Below, piece after piece: positions 46,095 through 56,190 of a stretch of DNA of 64,000 nt (its first letter is position 1; each line of letters begins with the position of its first letter). Position numbers and translations under genes: made by a program. The DNA is taken from positions 198,643,524-198,707,523 of the forward strand of contig OY294067.1 of NCBI GenBank assembly GCA_958510875.1. The letters run 5' to 3'. The notes below the pieces were generated by a model. The model did not search any database and had not been told where the DNA came from. It was given only the letters and a program-made list of their open reading frames with translations. Source of the stretch: Endomychus coccineus. Taxonomy: Eukaryota; Arthropoda; Insecta; Coleoptera; Endomychidae.

Positions 46095-47306
46095 TCACAC
46101 CAAATTCCGAACTGATCCTGTAATCGGAGAATACTCCATTATACGATCGTTAATGATGATGCAATAAGCCCTGGTGTTTCTGGGGAAATTCAGGAAACTT
46201 TCCATCTCTAGTTTGACGTCAACTGTTGATGACTTTATAGCATCGTTTTGTTTTGAACAGTCAATCACAAAAATTGCTCTATTCTTGAATGCTATATAAT
46301 CTAACATGGGTTCGCTTATTATTTTATTTGAAAATGATTTCTGGAAATCATAGTACATCTGGTATGCTTCCACGTATTGCTGGTCGGTGAAATTCAATTT
46401 CATTGCTTCATATGGATAACACTCTGAATTCAAGTATAATTTAACATTTAGCAAGTTTATATTATCGAAATATGCACTGTGCTTAACAGGATTATTTTTT
46501 CGATCAGTTTGGAGAGCTAGAATCACATATCTGGGTCGTTCCAAATTCATTGAAGTTTTAACAGCCCAAATGTCACTAGTGCTCTCCTTCATCAACGGAT
46601 TTTCATGCAGATCCCAACTACGGAATGGAATCAAAATAGGCTTCTCAGCACTCAAATTCCCCAACATTTGAAATTTAACTTGATCACTTGGAAACACATG
46701 TCGCACTTTTAATGCTATCGTCTTTACATTTATTTTAGCCGTTTTCGTGCCTGTGCTATTAGTATAGCAATCGTTATCGGTTCGAGACCTTATCAAGCGC
46801 AGCTTATGTTTTCCACTCAAAACTTTGTTATAGTCAATGAATAGGCCTAGTAGAAAATTCAACGGTATCCATAAATTGATTTTATTATTGTAGACTGAAC
46901 TCAATACATCCTTAAATGACCATCCAGAAATAGCTAGAGGTATAGATTCATGTTTGGCATATGTTAGATAAGCTCTGATGGTGCTGACAATACCAGGATC
47001 ACGTACTTTGTCTATCTCTTTTCCATTCAATTCATAACTGATATATTCGAAGAGAAACGCTCCGAAATTATTCGTTAGTTTACATTCACCATCACCACTT
47101 GCTTCTGGCTGGAATTCTGCCTCGATGAATAAAGCAGACGAGGCCAAATCTACCAACACATCTTGTTGATTGATAAATATCTCAATTTCATCGCTGTTGC
47201 CAAAAGATGTTGTGTGGGGATAGTAGGTATGAGTTTCTTCTCGGATGATGTCTTCATTGAAGTTTGGCTCGTTGAATATTTGAAGTTTTTCCGACATTGT
47301 AACCAA
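46095..47306 (-). CDS. Major capsid protein, double jelly-roll (403 aa)
   Basis: Hexon-like major capsid protein of Polintons/adintoviruses. Typical N-terminal blocks: TTSFGNSDEIEIFINQQD, ALFIEAEF, LTNNFGAFLFEYISYELNG, RDPGIVSTIRAYL. Later: WIPLNFLLGLFIDYNKV, HKLRLIRSRTDND and ILIPFRSWDLHE. It is complete relative to the truncated copy in element 1 and extends about 120 residues beyond it. The first ATG is at 47306; Met4 is an alternative start. A polyadenylation-like TTTATT (minus AATAAA) lies at about 46017. Confidence 0.92.
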   Translation of the reverse strand: MVTMSEKLQIFNEPNFNEDIIREETHTYYPHTTSFGNSDEIEIFINQQDVLVDLASSALFIEAEFQPEASGDGECKLTNNFGAFLFEYISYELNGKEIDKVRDPGIVSTIRAYLTYAKHESIPLAISGWSFKDVLSSVYNNKINLWIPLNFLLGLFIDYNKVLSGKHKLRLIRSRTDNDCYTNSTGTKTAKINVKTIALKVRHVFPSDQVKFQMLGNLSAEKPILIPFRSWDLHENPLMKESTSDIWAVKTSMNLERPRYVILALQTDRKNNPVKHSAYFDNINLLNVKLYLNSECYPYEAMKLNFTDQQYVEAYQMYYDFQKSFSNKIISEPMLDYIAFKNRAIFVIDCSKQNDAIKSSTVDVKLEMESFLNFPRNTRAYCIIINDRIMEYSPITGSVRNLV

Positions 47307-47513
47307 GAGACTTCAAAAAATTGATATTTTCCAATGATAGTGATGCAGAAGCAACCTTCTCCCTCGAGCTCGTTGTAGATAATGACTGATGACCACTATG
47401 GAGATGTCTTTTATTGCTGAAATCCAAACCCATGTTCTCAAGTGATGGCTACTGCAACCTTCTCAGTTGAATTCCTTTCATATAATGAATGGTGGTAAGT
47501 ATTGGATTATTAT

Positions 47514-48281
47514 TTATTGTTGTGAGGTATAATCCCTAACGATCTTTTTCAATTCCAATCGTATAATAATTTCTTCTCCACGAAAATTTACCGGTTTCCA
47601 ATTCTGATCTAAAATATTCAGCGTAATGTTATCGAAGGACGTCTTGCTGATGACCGGTAGATAAATAAGATTCTTCGGCACTATATCAATGGAAAACCCA
47701 GGTGGTACAAGAGGTGAGAACTCATATATCGTATGAGCTATCTTATTGTTATAATATGCTCCTGCGGTTAAGTTACACTCTACTCGTATTGTTTGAACTT
47801 TGATTATGTTTATAGGTCGATCAGATACGTGTAGTTCGCGAGATGTCAATTTATTTTTGCTGAATCCCAACAGTTCGCTTATACTATCTTTATGAATAAA
47901 ATTCACTTCAAAATCACTCTTCAGCTCTGTGTGTAGAGTGTTGTTGTTAGATTTTATTGATAATTTCCGGTCACGTTCTTCTTGCTTCACTCCTATCCCA
48001 CAAACTGCACTTTGTATGAAATCCTCGATGTCTGTCAACTCGTAGGACCCCGTAGGTATAGTTACTACTTCTTCCTCACCCTTCACATTCTTATAATAAA
48101 ATTTATTAAAACCTTCTTCAATGTTCGGAATGCTATTGTACGTATGCAAGCCAACAATTGCGATAGAATAATATGAATGAGGATCTAGTTCTATAGGTGG
48201 GTGGAAATCTACAGATAAGCGGGAGCTCTTACCCGTGATAGTGAACGTCTGAGACATGATTGATGCAAACTTTACCAACAA
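47514..48281 (-). CDS. Minor capsid (penton) protein (255 aa)
   Basis: Single jelly-roll vertex protein. The N-terminus SQTFTITGKSSRLSVDFHPP, IELDPHSYYSIAIVGLHTYN, SIPNIEEG and IPTGSYELTDIEDFI are typical Polinton minor capsid blocks. The second half matches the remnant at 12852-13157. Met9 (48257) may be the real start. It lies just downstream of the protease, in the same direction. Confidence 0.9.
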   Translation of the reverse strand: MLVKFASIMSQTFTITGKSSRLSVDFHPPIELDPHSYYSIAIVGLHTYNSIPNIEEGFNKFYYKNVKGEEEVVTIPTGSYELTDIEDFIQSAVCGIGVKQEERDRKLSIKSNNNTLHTELKSDFEVNFIHKDSISELLGFSKNKLTSRELHVSDRPINIIKVQTIRVECNLTAGAYYNNKIAHTIYEFSPLVPPGFSIDIVPKNLIYLPVISKTSFDNITLNILDQNWKPVNFRGEEIIIRLELKKIVRDYTSQQ

Positions 48282-48308
48282 TCTATTTATTCACTAATAA
48301 ATGCAGGG

Positions 48309-48700
48309 TTAGTCGAGCACAACTGAAGAGTTAGAGAGGAAATCTAAACATAACTGACCACAATTATAAGTGTTATATTGTTGAAAATTATCGTGATTGA
48401 ATAATATCTTACACTTTTTGAAATAATCCACTAGTTCGCGAGGGGGGCGTAAATTGCCAAAACTATCATGATATAAAACTGTATCACCGACTTTATTAAA
48501 CCCAACCCAGTGAGTGCCTCCATTGTCCGAGCTATCTAAATTAACTATTCCACGCTCGTTTTTCCATCGTCCGTTGGATGGCAGTTCATCACGCATAAAT
48601 ACTCCTCTAAAATGGGGAATTTTCAGAGCTTTTGCTAGTTTTCGTAGATCAAGATCGGTCAGAGGTCTTCTGGGTAGGTTTACTGACAGTTTTTTGGATG
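48309..48700 (-). CDS. Adenain/Ulp1-like protease, no upstream ATG
   Basis: Catalytic motifs as in element 1: GTHWVGF (His), YHDSFG (Asp), NTYNCGQLCL (Cys). The first ATG (48596, MRDELPS) would leave off about 35 conserved residues (RPLTDLDLRKLAKALKIP... aligns with element 1). The frame is open back to a stop at about 48701, with no ATG before 48596. It could therefore be made as a -1 frameshift product of the PLA2-like gene (heptamer at 48689-48695) or start at the internal Met. Confidence 0.85.
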
Positions 48701-49462
48701 TTTATTTAAATATAGACCAAGACCTTTGCGATACTTTTTCAAATATAGATCAGATCCTTGTTTCCCCAAAGCTATAGCTTCCATTGTTTTATTATGTCTT
48801 TCCGTTTCCTCCAAGGTTTTCCGAGCTGCTTCGCTGTCGTTGACGGCCTTAGCGATGCCTGCACCACCCCCCGCCAATGCTCCAGCAGCTGATAAGCCGG
48901 CAAACAGAGGTATTAAAAATGGTAGAAATCCTCCAGTCTTTGGAATAGGAATTACTCTTGGTAACCGAACATTTTTCCGACCACCTGCTTTTTTGAATTG
49001 TTTTCGTGCAACTTTCAACGCTGTTTGGGATGTTTTCTTCAGATTGGATGAGTCAAACTTATTCTTCATAACTTTTCTCACCCCATCGACAATTGCACTT
49101 CCGAACCCAACCTTCTTTCTCATACCCATTCCCAATTTTCTCTTTGTCTTCATAATTTTATTTACACCGAGAGCGGCAATCCTTTCTCCAAATTTTGTGT
49201 CTTTAGATTTGACCCGTTGCCAAGCAGCGTTCTCTAATATTTTATCCGCCTCGTGACGTCCTTCCAAACTAGCGTTTCGCAAATATGAAATATCGTGTTG
49301 GCGGCAAGCTTTATCGAGTGGATTGATACCTGAATCTCCTCTTCTCAACCGTTCTTCTAATTTTGTACCGGGACCACAGAATTGATAACCAGGAATATGA
49401 AGTTCAAACGGGAGCTTGTTTATAAGCGTATCGAGAACACGTTCTCCTACGTACGCTCCCAT
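48680..49462 (-). CDS. Phospholipase A2-like virion protein (260 aa)
   Basis: Intact copy. YQFCGPGT (residues 26-33) is the calcium-binding loop and LDKACRQHDISY gives catalytic H56-D57. Next come a basic stretch (90-170), LPRVIPIPKTGG, and a hydrophobic Gly/Ala-rich segment (177-206) that could insert in membranes. The tail has GSDLYLKKYRKGLGLYL. Parvovirus VP1 uses this fold for endosomal escape; an equivalent entry role here is an inference. Its last codons overlap the protease frame. Confidence 0.88.
   Translation of the reverse strand: MGAYVGERVLDTLINKLPFELHIPGYQFCGPGTKLEERLRRGDSGINPLDKACRQHDISYLRNASLEGRHEADKILENAAWQRVKSKDTKFGERIAALGVNKIMKTKRKLGMGMRKKVGFGSAIVDGVRKVMKNKFDSSNLKKTSQTALKVARKQFKKAGGRKNVRLPRVIPIPKTGGFLPFLIPLFAGLSAAGALAGGGAGIAKAVNDSEAARKTLEETERHNKTMEAIALGKQGSDLYLKKYRKGLGLYLNKHPKNCQ
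48689..48695 (-). promoter_or_regulatory. Putative -1 frameshift site A AAA AAC
   Basis: On the coding strand the heptamer A-AAA-AAC sits with AAA and AAC as zero-frame codons of the PLA2-like gene, three codons before its stop. A slip of -1 enters the protease frame directly. A loss of one A from the run is the alternative explanation, since one extra A would also fuse the frames. Confidence 0.5.
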
Positions 49463-49670
49463 ACAGACTGATGAAAATTCAAGATTGCACCGTTATTTAA
49501 CGAGGGGAGGGAGAAAGACCAAAGATCTCAAAATAGTATTTTTTATTAATTTCAAAATTTTCTCAATACAAAAGCCTTAAGTATAATCTTAACAATATAT
49601 GTTTCAAATATTATAATCTTCACTCTCGATTCACCCTCATATTCACGGAATTTTGTTCTATTATAATAAC

Positions 49671-49834
49671 CATACCCTCGAGTCAATAATATTCCAGCTA
49701 TTTGTTTGTTCCTAATAATCTCCAAATGGTTAATGATGGATTCATTGTATAATAAACATACCCTCGAGTCAATAATATTCCAGCTAATTGTTTGTTCCTA
49801 ATAATCTCCAAATGGTCAATGATGGATTCATTGA
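49671..49834. repeat. 78-bp tandem duplication at the 3' end of the integrase gene
   Basis: CATACCCTCGAGTCAATAAT starts at 49671 and again at 49757 (period 86). The second copy overlaps the integrase stop codon, so the first is a duplicate of the gene's end. Confidence 0.85.
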
Positions 49835-50745
49835 ACGAGATCCGAATTATTGATCCAACTGTTGTGATTATTATCTAGACCCAACCATTTCACATACTGT
49901 TGACCCCTCCTCTTTCGTAATATTTTTTCTACTAAATACACATCGGGTTGTTTTGTTTTCTGTAATTCTTCCTCGTAGAAACAGCCGCTGATTGGTGCGT
50001 TGGTCATATCTTCTAGTAGATATGTGACCGGGTTGGTAATTTTTACTTTGATGATTTTAAATAATTCCGTACTCCAATTGGGCGTAAATCCCTTCTCAAA
50101 GATATGTTTAGCCTTACTTATTCGTACCACATCTCCAACGTTGTATTTGTGAGGCAGAGCTAACTTGATGTGTGAGTAGGATCGCTTCAATATCTCGCTC
50201 TCAATCTGTTTCGTCACTTTTATTGGAGCCATATTTATAGTACTATGTTTACGTTTATTATATTTTTCTGTGGTTTCTTCAAGTATATCAAGCCATTTGT
50301 ATTTCCCGCTAAGACTGAAATGTTTGTAGAGCTTTAACGTTCGAATGACACGTTCAGCAATGGCTGCTTTTTTCACACTATACGTATTATAATGATTGAT
50401 ATTATGTTTCTTCATTAGATCGTTAAAGTGTTTATTGAAGAATTCTTTTCCCTGATCGCTTTTCAGATTCCTAGGCTTACGATGTCCTTCTAGCAATATA
50501 GAACTGACCGCTTTCCGAACTTCTTCGGCTGATTTTGTTTTCAGCGGGCGTGTCCATAGAAATTTCGAGAAACAATCGATCATAATCAAAATGTATTTGA
50601 ATCCTCTATTTTCACGAGCGTAATTACCCACTTCTGCCAGATCCATTTGCCACAAATCATCCAAACCTTTTATGATCGTTCTGCGTCGTTTGAAATTCTT
50701 CCTACTCGGCTTATGAAGCTCATGCACAACTTGTTCTCTACTCAT
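49828..50745 (-). CDS. Polinton RVE integrase with C-terminal chromodomain (305 aa)
   Basis: Catalytic triad D35 (WQMDLAEVG), D97 (KSDQGKEFF) and E131 (AIAERVIRT). Compared with element 1, three residues are missing just after the last motif (RTLKLYKHF against RTLEEALYKHF), next to the active-site helix. The C-terminus is a full chromodomain (YLVEKILRKRRGQQYVKWLG ... SWINNSDL). Likely functional, with a mild doubt over the three-residue deletion. Confidence 0.93.
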   Translation of the reverse strand: MSREQVVHELHKPSRKNFKRRRTIIKGLDDLWQMDLAEVGNYARENRGFKYILIMIDCFSKFLWTRPLKTKSAEEVRKAVSSILLEGHRKPRNLKSDQGKEFFNKHFNDLMKKHNINHYNTYSVKKAAIAERVIRTLKLYKHFSLSGKYKWLDILEETTEKYNKRKHSTINMAPIKVTKQIESEILKRSYSHIKLALPHKYNVGDVVRISKAKHIFEKGFTPNWSTELFKIIKVKITNPVTYLLEDMTNAPISGCFYEEELQKTKQPDVYLVEKILRKRRGQQYVKWLGLDNNHNSWINNSDLVQ

Positions 50746-50762
50746 CTTATCAATGTGGAAAT

Positions 50763-51416
50763 CTAGTGTAGAATTAATTTTTTGGGTATATTCACAGGAT
50801 TTGGAGATAAACCTTTCACAGAGCCCTGCTTTGTTGTTGTGGATGATGAGGGTCTCTTCTTAGAAGGTTCCACAGATGTCATCCGTCGTTCTAACGCCTC
50901 CACTTTACTAGTAATGTCATTTAGACGCATGTTCACACTGTTAAATGTGTTATTGATCTCTTTCAATTCATTCCTGTTTCCCCTCACACTATCACTGATT
51001 GTTTTATACTCTGATTTTATATAGATCCCGATTCCATTATATTTATTCTGAATGTCCATCAGATGTTTATCAATGTTGAGAATAACCTTGTCATTCGTTA
51101 AGTTATGTTCATCCAGATCCTTGTTGATATCTTTGATCAAATAATCAACCCTAACATTGAAGGTATCTTTAAGACTGGTTTCCGTTTTCAGATTCAGTTT
51201 GTGTGTTAATTTATCAACATATACTTTATTTGCAACATCTCCATCATCATTCGGTGATTTTACGTTGCACAATCTACGATTTTCCATATCATAACTTCCA
51301 TCGCTCGTTAGGAATAATCCTTGTCCGTGAACTTGTTTGAAATTATTATTAAATACATTTGTATCATATATCCACATGGAAGAGGAGGCTCTGCCAAACT
51401 TATCCATTGTAACCAT
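50763..51416 (-). CDS. Fibre-like coiled-coil protein (217 aa)
   Basis: Begins MVTMDKFGR. Residues 43-69 (DMENRRLCNVKSP...DVANKVYVDK) follow the phage tail-fibre motif as in the element 1 copy. A long helical region follows, ending in a basic, Ser/Thr-rich tail. It lies between the integrase (17-base gap) and the DUF8207-like gene (overlap of 17 bases). Confidence 0.7.
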   Translation of the reverse strand: MVTMDKFGRASSSMWIYDTNVFNNNFKQVHGQGLFLTSDGSYDMENRRLCNVKSPNDDGDVANKVYVDKLTHKLNLKTETSLKDTFNVRVDYLIKDINKDLDEHNLTNDKVILNIDKHLMDIQNKYNGIGIYIKSEYKTISDSVRGNRNELKEINNTFNSVNMRLNDITSKVEALERRMTSVEPSKKRPSSSTTTKQGSVKGLSPNPVNIPKKLILH

Positions 51417-52463
51417 CTTTATAACTGTGATGAATTTGTCTTACACCTGGTTTTTGTTCAATCACCCCTGCCTCTATCAATTCTTCTATTATAGAGATTA
51501 TCTCATTGTGATGATTATGGTTACCGGCATGCAAGGATGCAACAAGAAGTCTCAGTCTATCCACAATTTCGTTAACGTCATCCCAATAAACATATTCGAT
51601 AGGTTTCTCGTTATATTCAAGCATATCATTTTTGATATATGCACTTCCAGTGTATGTTTTGGCTCTGGGTTTTTTCATGGAATTGATCAAAGGTTTCAGT
51701 ACATTTTTGTATTTTACAATGTTTCTTATTCGATCAGCTGGATCGTTATTACGTCTATGGGCACTAGTCATTTCCATCATTTGACTGTAATTTTTCCCAT
51801 CTTCACAGTGTAAGTATCAGGTAGAACATCTCTGTAAAATATCAAATTATACAGTCCTGTGGTACCCTTGAACGGAGTACCCTTGATAATTATATTACTC
51901 TCACTATCAATTTCTATAGGTTGATTACCCATGAACCATTTGTCTAGAGTTGAATTATATTGCAATCCCATTCTATCATCGTATTTCTTGACATCATCAT
52001 CCAATAGGAATCCTTCCAAGTAATAACGTGCTAATGTGGGGTATTGTTGCAGAAACTCCTCTGTAGCCTCTGCATTATCTTTTTTATGTTTTCTGAATTC
52101 TTCACGAATCTGATCGATAGTAGGTTCGAGGGTAAACACATCCCCCTCAGTATTTTGGGGGTTATATACGAACTCTTCCCCTTCAGTTACAATATTTGGG
52201 ATTGGTATGTTCTCCATTTGTGTTGCTGTAGAAACAATACTTTTAGGTTTAACCAACGAATTTTGTTTGATTATTTCAGCATTTTTCGCAATTTCCTTCA
52301 GAGGTTTAGATACATTCCTGAACATATTATCTAGAATCTCATCATTTTCAGCTTTACCCAATTTCACAGCCACATATTTTTTCCTCACAACGTTTGCTAA
52401 CTCCCAAATTTTTTTCTTCAATTGTTGTATTTCTTTAAGCATGTTACTCACACCCACGTCCAT
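51400..52463 (-). pseudogene. DUF8207-like protein, one frameshift
   Basis: N-terminal frame 52463-51777 (228 aa) and C-terminal frame 51780-51400 (126 aa), offset by -1. The second frame's own ATG overlaps the first stop (ATGA). But that frame is open back to about 51808 and reads NYSQ just before MMEMTSAHRR, as expected for an uninterrupted protein, so a one-base deletion near 51808 is likelier than two genes. Conserved tail: KPIEYVYWDDVNEIVDRLRLL and AGNHNHHNEIISIIEEL. The same gene in element 1 is broken at nearly the same place by a stop. Confidence 0.8.
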
Positions 52464-52505
52464 GCTGAGCGGGTTGTCTATTTCAAATGAAAGTATATAT
52501 ACATG

Positions 52506-53231
52506 TTAGATGTATATATAACTATCAAAACCTTTGCGATAACGTCCTTTGTTCATATCACAGTCTTTGTTTATCATAAGGAATCCATATTTATCTTTCC
52601 AACATACGCTACATATCTCTTTGAATTTTTCGAGTGACATGTCGGTGCTTACATGATCGGTGAATATATGTTTCAAATTGAGTTCATCCTGTTTGAAAAT
52701 AATCAAGCAATTGGCATTGTCGCGCAATCCATGTTTTGGACATTTAGCAAAAGACTGACAAAGATAGAAACTATCAATTGAGTTGTGTATCCCTCTTGAA
52801 AAATAAGCAAGAATTTTCTCCTGTTTCTCAAACATCACGTCATCGAATATTATGATTGAATCAGGCCTCGCTTCTGTGGGGTCTATGACCTCATCACTTT
52901 CGGTACAAGGAAAATATCCAAGCCCCTCAATTTTCTTCAATGTCTCCTTTAGTAACTGGTATTTTGGTTGGTGTAAAGACTTTGAATATATGTACACGTT
53001 TTCAAATTTCAGGCCGTTAGCATCTAACAATAGAGATAACATCACATTTGTTTTCCCACAATTACTTGGACCACAGATTATTGTTCGTAAAGTATTAGGC
53101 AGCAGAGAGCTGTGACGTTGTGGTTGTTCAACATTCTCATTGCTTGACCCCAAGTTCATAATACTCAACGAGTCTTTTTGTTTAACAATCTTCATCATTC
53201 CTGAAGACAAATCGAAATCATACTGGAACAT
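52506..53231 (-). CDS. FtsK/HerA-type packaging ATPase (241 aa)
   Basis: Walker A GPSNCGKT (residues 54-61) and Walker B SIIIFDD (ending at 131). The C-terminus has GRYRKGFDSY as in element 1. First gene of the long minus-strand block. Its upstream region carries the ACACGTGT repeat array. Confidence 0.92.
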   Translation of the reverse strand: MFQYDFDLSSGMMKIVKQKDSLSIMNLGSSNENVEQPQRHSSLLPNTLRTIICGPSNCGKTNVMLSLLLDANGLKFENVYIYSKSLHQPKYQLLKETLKKIEGLGYFPCTESDEVIDPTEARPDSIIIFDDVMFEKQEKILAYFSRGIHNSIDSFYLCQSFAKCPKHGLRDNANCLIIFKQDELNLKHIFTDHVSTDMSLEKFKEICSVCWKDKYGFLMINKDCDMNKGRYRKGFDSYIYI

Positions 53232-53354
53232 ATGTTAATAAGCATTTGTTTATATACTAGATGATGATGTTATATTGTGTATGTCCGATCACGCGGTTAG
53301 GTACTTCTACACTTCTCTCTCAAAATCAGGTATAAATATATGTTAAATAGGTCT

Positions 53355-53540
53355 GAATGCTGAAACACGTGTCTGAATGCTGAAACACTTGTCTGAATGT
53401 TGGAACACGTGTCTGAAACACGTGTCTGAATGCTGAAACACGTGTCTGAATGCTGAAACACGTGTCTGAAACACGTGTCTGAATGTTGAAACACGTGTCT
53501 GAATGTTGAAACACGTGTCTGAATGTTAAAGCATGTGTTG
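53355..53540. repeat. 20-bp tandem repeat with eight ACACGTGT palindromes
   Basis: Copies of ACACGTGTCTGAATGCTGAA, some shortened to 14 bases. ACACGTGT occurs eight times exactly and once as ACACTTGT. CACGTG is the E-box core bound by bHLH factors. The array lies between the ATPase start and the right TIR, so it may be a promoter or enhancer. Confidence 0.75.
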
Positions 53541-53578
53541 AATCATGCGATGAAACATGTGCATGAATGTATTACAAA

Positions 53579-55039
53579 CATTATGATTATTCACATTTTA
53601 TTCCTCATCAGCCCATCATAGTTCGTGAACGATGATGACGTCATCATCGTTCGTAAACTATGGTCGCCGGGTTGAATCAGTTACTGTCATCGGTTCGAAG
53701 CAGTGACGTCATCATCGTTCGTAAACTATGGTCGCCGGATTGAAACAATGAATGCCTCCCGTGACGTCATCACCGTTGGTAAACTATGATCGTAGGATCT
53801 TCAATTCAATAAAATTAACATTCTGCATATCAAGACTTTTCATTTGATACCAATAAAGCTATGGTTGACATTCATAGATCCGTCTTGACAGTTCGCGTGA
53901 CAGATGCTTCATGGATCCACCACGTCACACCCTCCAAGACGCGACATGACACCTCGATGAAGACCTCACGTGACAGACATCATGACAACTCTTTCAACCA
54001 CCATGATGCTCTATGGTTTTGAGTTGGGTTAGCTCTGTAACCTTCAGCTCTATGGTACGTGATAGCCACCATGACACCTTGTGACAGACACTCCGTCGAA
54101 GTGACAGACACCATATCTCACCGCGTGACAGATCATGTGATTTCAAAATCGTACGAGTCGCATGAGTCGGACGAGTCGAACTGGTGGCGACACCTACACG
54201 AAGCAGCCTGTACCTTCGGTCCGCCATGACATCTGTCACGGGACACCTACACGAAGCAGCCTGTACCTTTAGCTCACCATGACAGCTGTCACGTGGTGGT
54301 GACACCTACACGAAGCAACCTGTACCTTTGGTTCGCCATGACAGCTGTCATGTGGTGGCCACATCTCCATGAAGCAGCCTGTACCTTTAGCTCAGAAAAA
54401 CAGCTGTCACGTGGTGGTGACACCTACACGAAGCAACCTGTACCTTTGGTCCGCCATGACAGCTGTCATGTGATGGCGACATCTCCATGAAGCAGCCTGT
54501 ACTCAAGGGTCGCCATGACAGCTGTCACGTGGTGGCGACATCTCCACGAAGCATTCTGTACCTTCGATGACAGCTGTCACGTGGTGGTGACATCTCCATG
54601 AAGCAGCCTGTACCTTTGGACCGAAGGTACAGATTGCTTCCTAGAGGTGGCGGAGCCCCCTCTAGGAAGCAGTCTGTACCTTAGGTCCGCCATGACAGCT
54701 GTACCTTATGGTCGCCATGACAGCTGGTTCTTATGGCCGCCATGACAGCTGGTTCTTATGGTCGCCATGACAGCTGGTTCTTATGGTCGCCATGACAGCT
54801 GGACCTTATGGTCGCCATGACAGCTGAACCTTATGGTCGCCATGACAGCTGGTCCTTATGGTCGCCATGACAGCTGGTCCTTATGGTCACCATGACAGCT
54901 GGACCTTATGTCCGCCATGACAGCTGGTCCTTATGGTCGCCATGCTGTCATGTGTTAGTCACGTGACTCTGTACATGTGACACACTTTTTATACACACCC
55001 TGTATACTCTTTACAAATAAAATAAAATCCTTATCACCT
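53579..55039 (-). repeat. Right TIR of element 2
   Basis: Inverted copy of 42228-43990 with fewer minisatellite units and one fewer TGACGTCA-bearing unit. The outer end is CCTTATCACCT. Confidence 0.9.
53627..53652. repeat. 26-bp perfect palindrome around TGACGTCA, right
   Basis: Same palindrome as 43918-43943, at the inner end of the right TIR. Confidence 0.9.
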
Positions 55040-56031
55040 ACATCCTTTCAAAACTGATAAAGACGAGCTCATGCACCGGATGCACATCGACAGCTAGACC
55101 GGAAGTGGAGACCGGATATCCTGGTGCCGAACTCGTCCTGTTCATCTACTAATGATATTTAAAGATTTAATTTCAATATTAATTTCTAGATTGATTTTAA
55201 TTGTTTGTGTTCTAGAGTTGCTTTTTTTACTTTAAAATTATTTTCGATAGAACAAGTTGTTCCATATCAAGCTAGTTAAATAGTTTATTATATTTCTTCA
55301 GTTATTAATAAGTTTTTCAATATTCCTTTATATATTGCCATCACCCTCATTTATAGATTCCAACCGATTCCTACGATAAATCTACTGTATGCTCTCCTCC
55401 ATTTTATTGAAACTGTTGTGAATCAGGACAGCAGCTGTAATTCTGGAGAACAAAAAGGTCCCGAGTAGGAAATTGCCCAGTTATCCAAAAAACGGTTATT
55501 CGGGGAGCTTATCGTGTGCCCGTTTCCTTTCCTTCATCCGGATAATAATAATGAGGCCCATAGGAATTAAATCATTACTGATTATGTTTTCTTTCATGCG
55601 AAAGGTGATCCATATCTAGATGTCTATATAGCATATCCGAAATTTCATATGCCAAACAAAAAAATAAGAACAATTCATATCAAATCAAGTCCGGAAATGT
55701 TTCAATAATAAAGAGCTACGGAGCTTTAAAGATGAAGACTGAAAGATGTTTTTCGTTTTATGACTCAGGAATTATAACATTCCAAGCTTTCAATTTTGGT
55801 AGTTTGGCTTTAGTAATTATCGATGCAAAATTTTTTATATTGTAGGTACCGGTCGACGAAGCTTCTCAACAGAAGCGACGGTACTGGAAACTTGCAATAC
55901 ATTTTCTGCTTTATTTTGGATCGCATCATTTCATTTTATTTTAAAACTAATTATAGGTTATTGGGAAATTTTTGCTTCAAAAAGTAAATTTTTTTTCAGA
56001 AAAAACATTTTCATTGAAAATTTATTTGAAA
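55040..56031. other. Unassigned DNA right of element 2
   Basis: No recognised gene. It does not continue the repeat B sequence that flanks the other end of element 2. Confidence 0.5.
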
Positions 56032-56190
56032 AGGGTGGATATGGACCTTTTATAATTCCTCCTCACTTAAATGGTGAAACATATTTCAATTTATTGCAGA
56101 ACGACCTTACAGATCTAATAGTTAATGTACCAAACGCAAATAGATCAGTAAGTTGGTTCATGCATGATGGAGCACCTCCTCATTTTAGTT
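56032..56190 (+). pseudogene. Tc1/mariner-type transposase fragment
   Basis: A 53-codon open stretch includes GPFIIPPHLNGETYF and WFMHDGAPPHF, the block around the second catalytic Asp of mariner-like transposases common in insects. It ends in a stop. Nothing recognisable of the rest remains nearby in frame. Confidence 0.8.

Larger units (their letters stand above)
42228..55039. mobile_element. Polinton/Maverick element 2 (12.8 kb), no PolB
   Basis: The ends begin AGGTGATAAGG and are inverted copies. Reading the minus strand, the genes run ATPase, DUF8207-like, fibre-like, integrase, PLA2-like, protease, minor capsid, major capsid, MSV199-like; one small gene runs the other way. Almost all are open, in contrast to element 1, yet no polymerase is present anywhere between the TIRs. 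The bases outside the ends (TTGCCT left, ACATCC right) do not match, so no target duplication can be shown. A later rearrangement of one flank is likely. Confidence 0.93.

Noticed and set aside
53297..53514. Frames rich in FQHSDTCF repeats
   Set aside because: Translation of the ACACGTGT tandem array on the minus strand; it is upstream DNA, not a gene.
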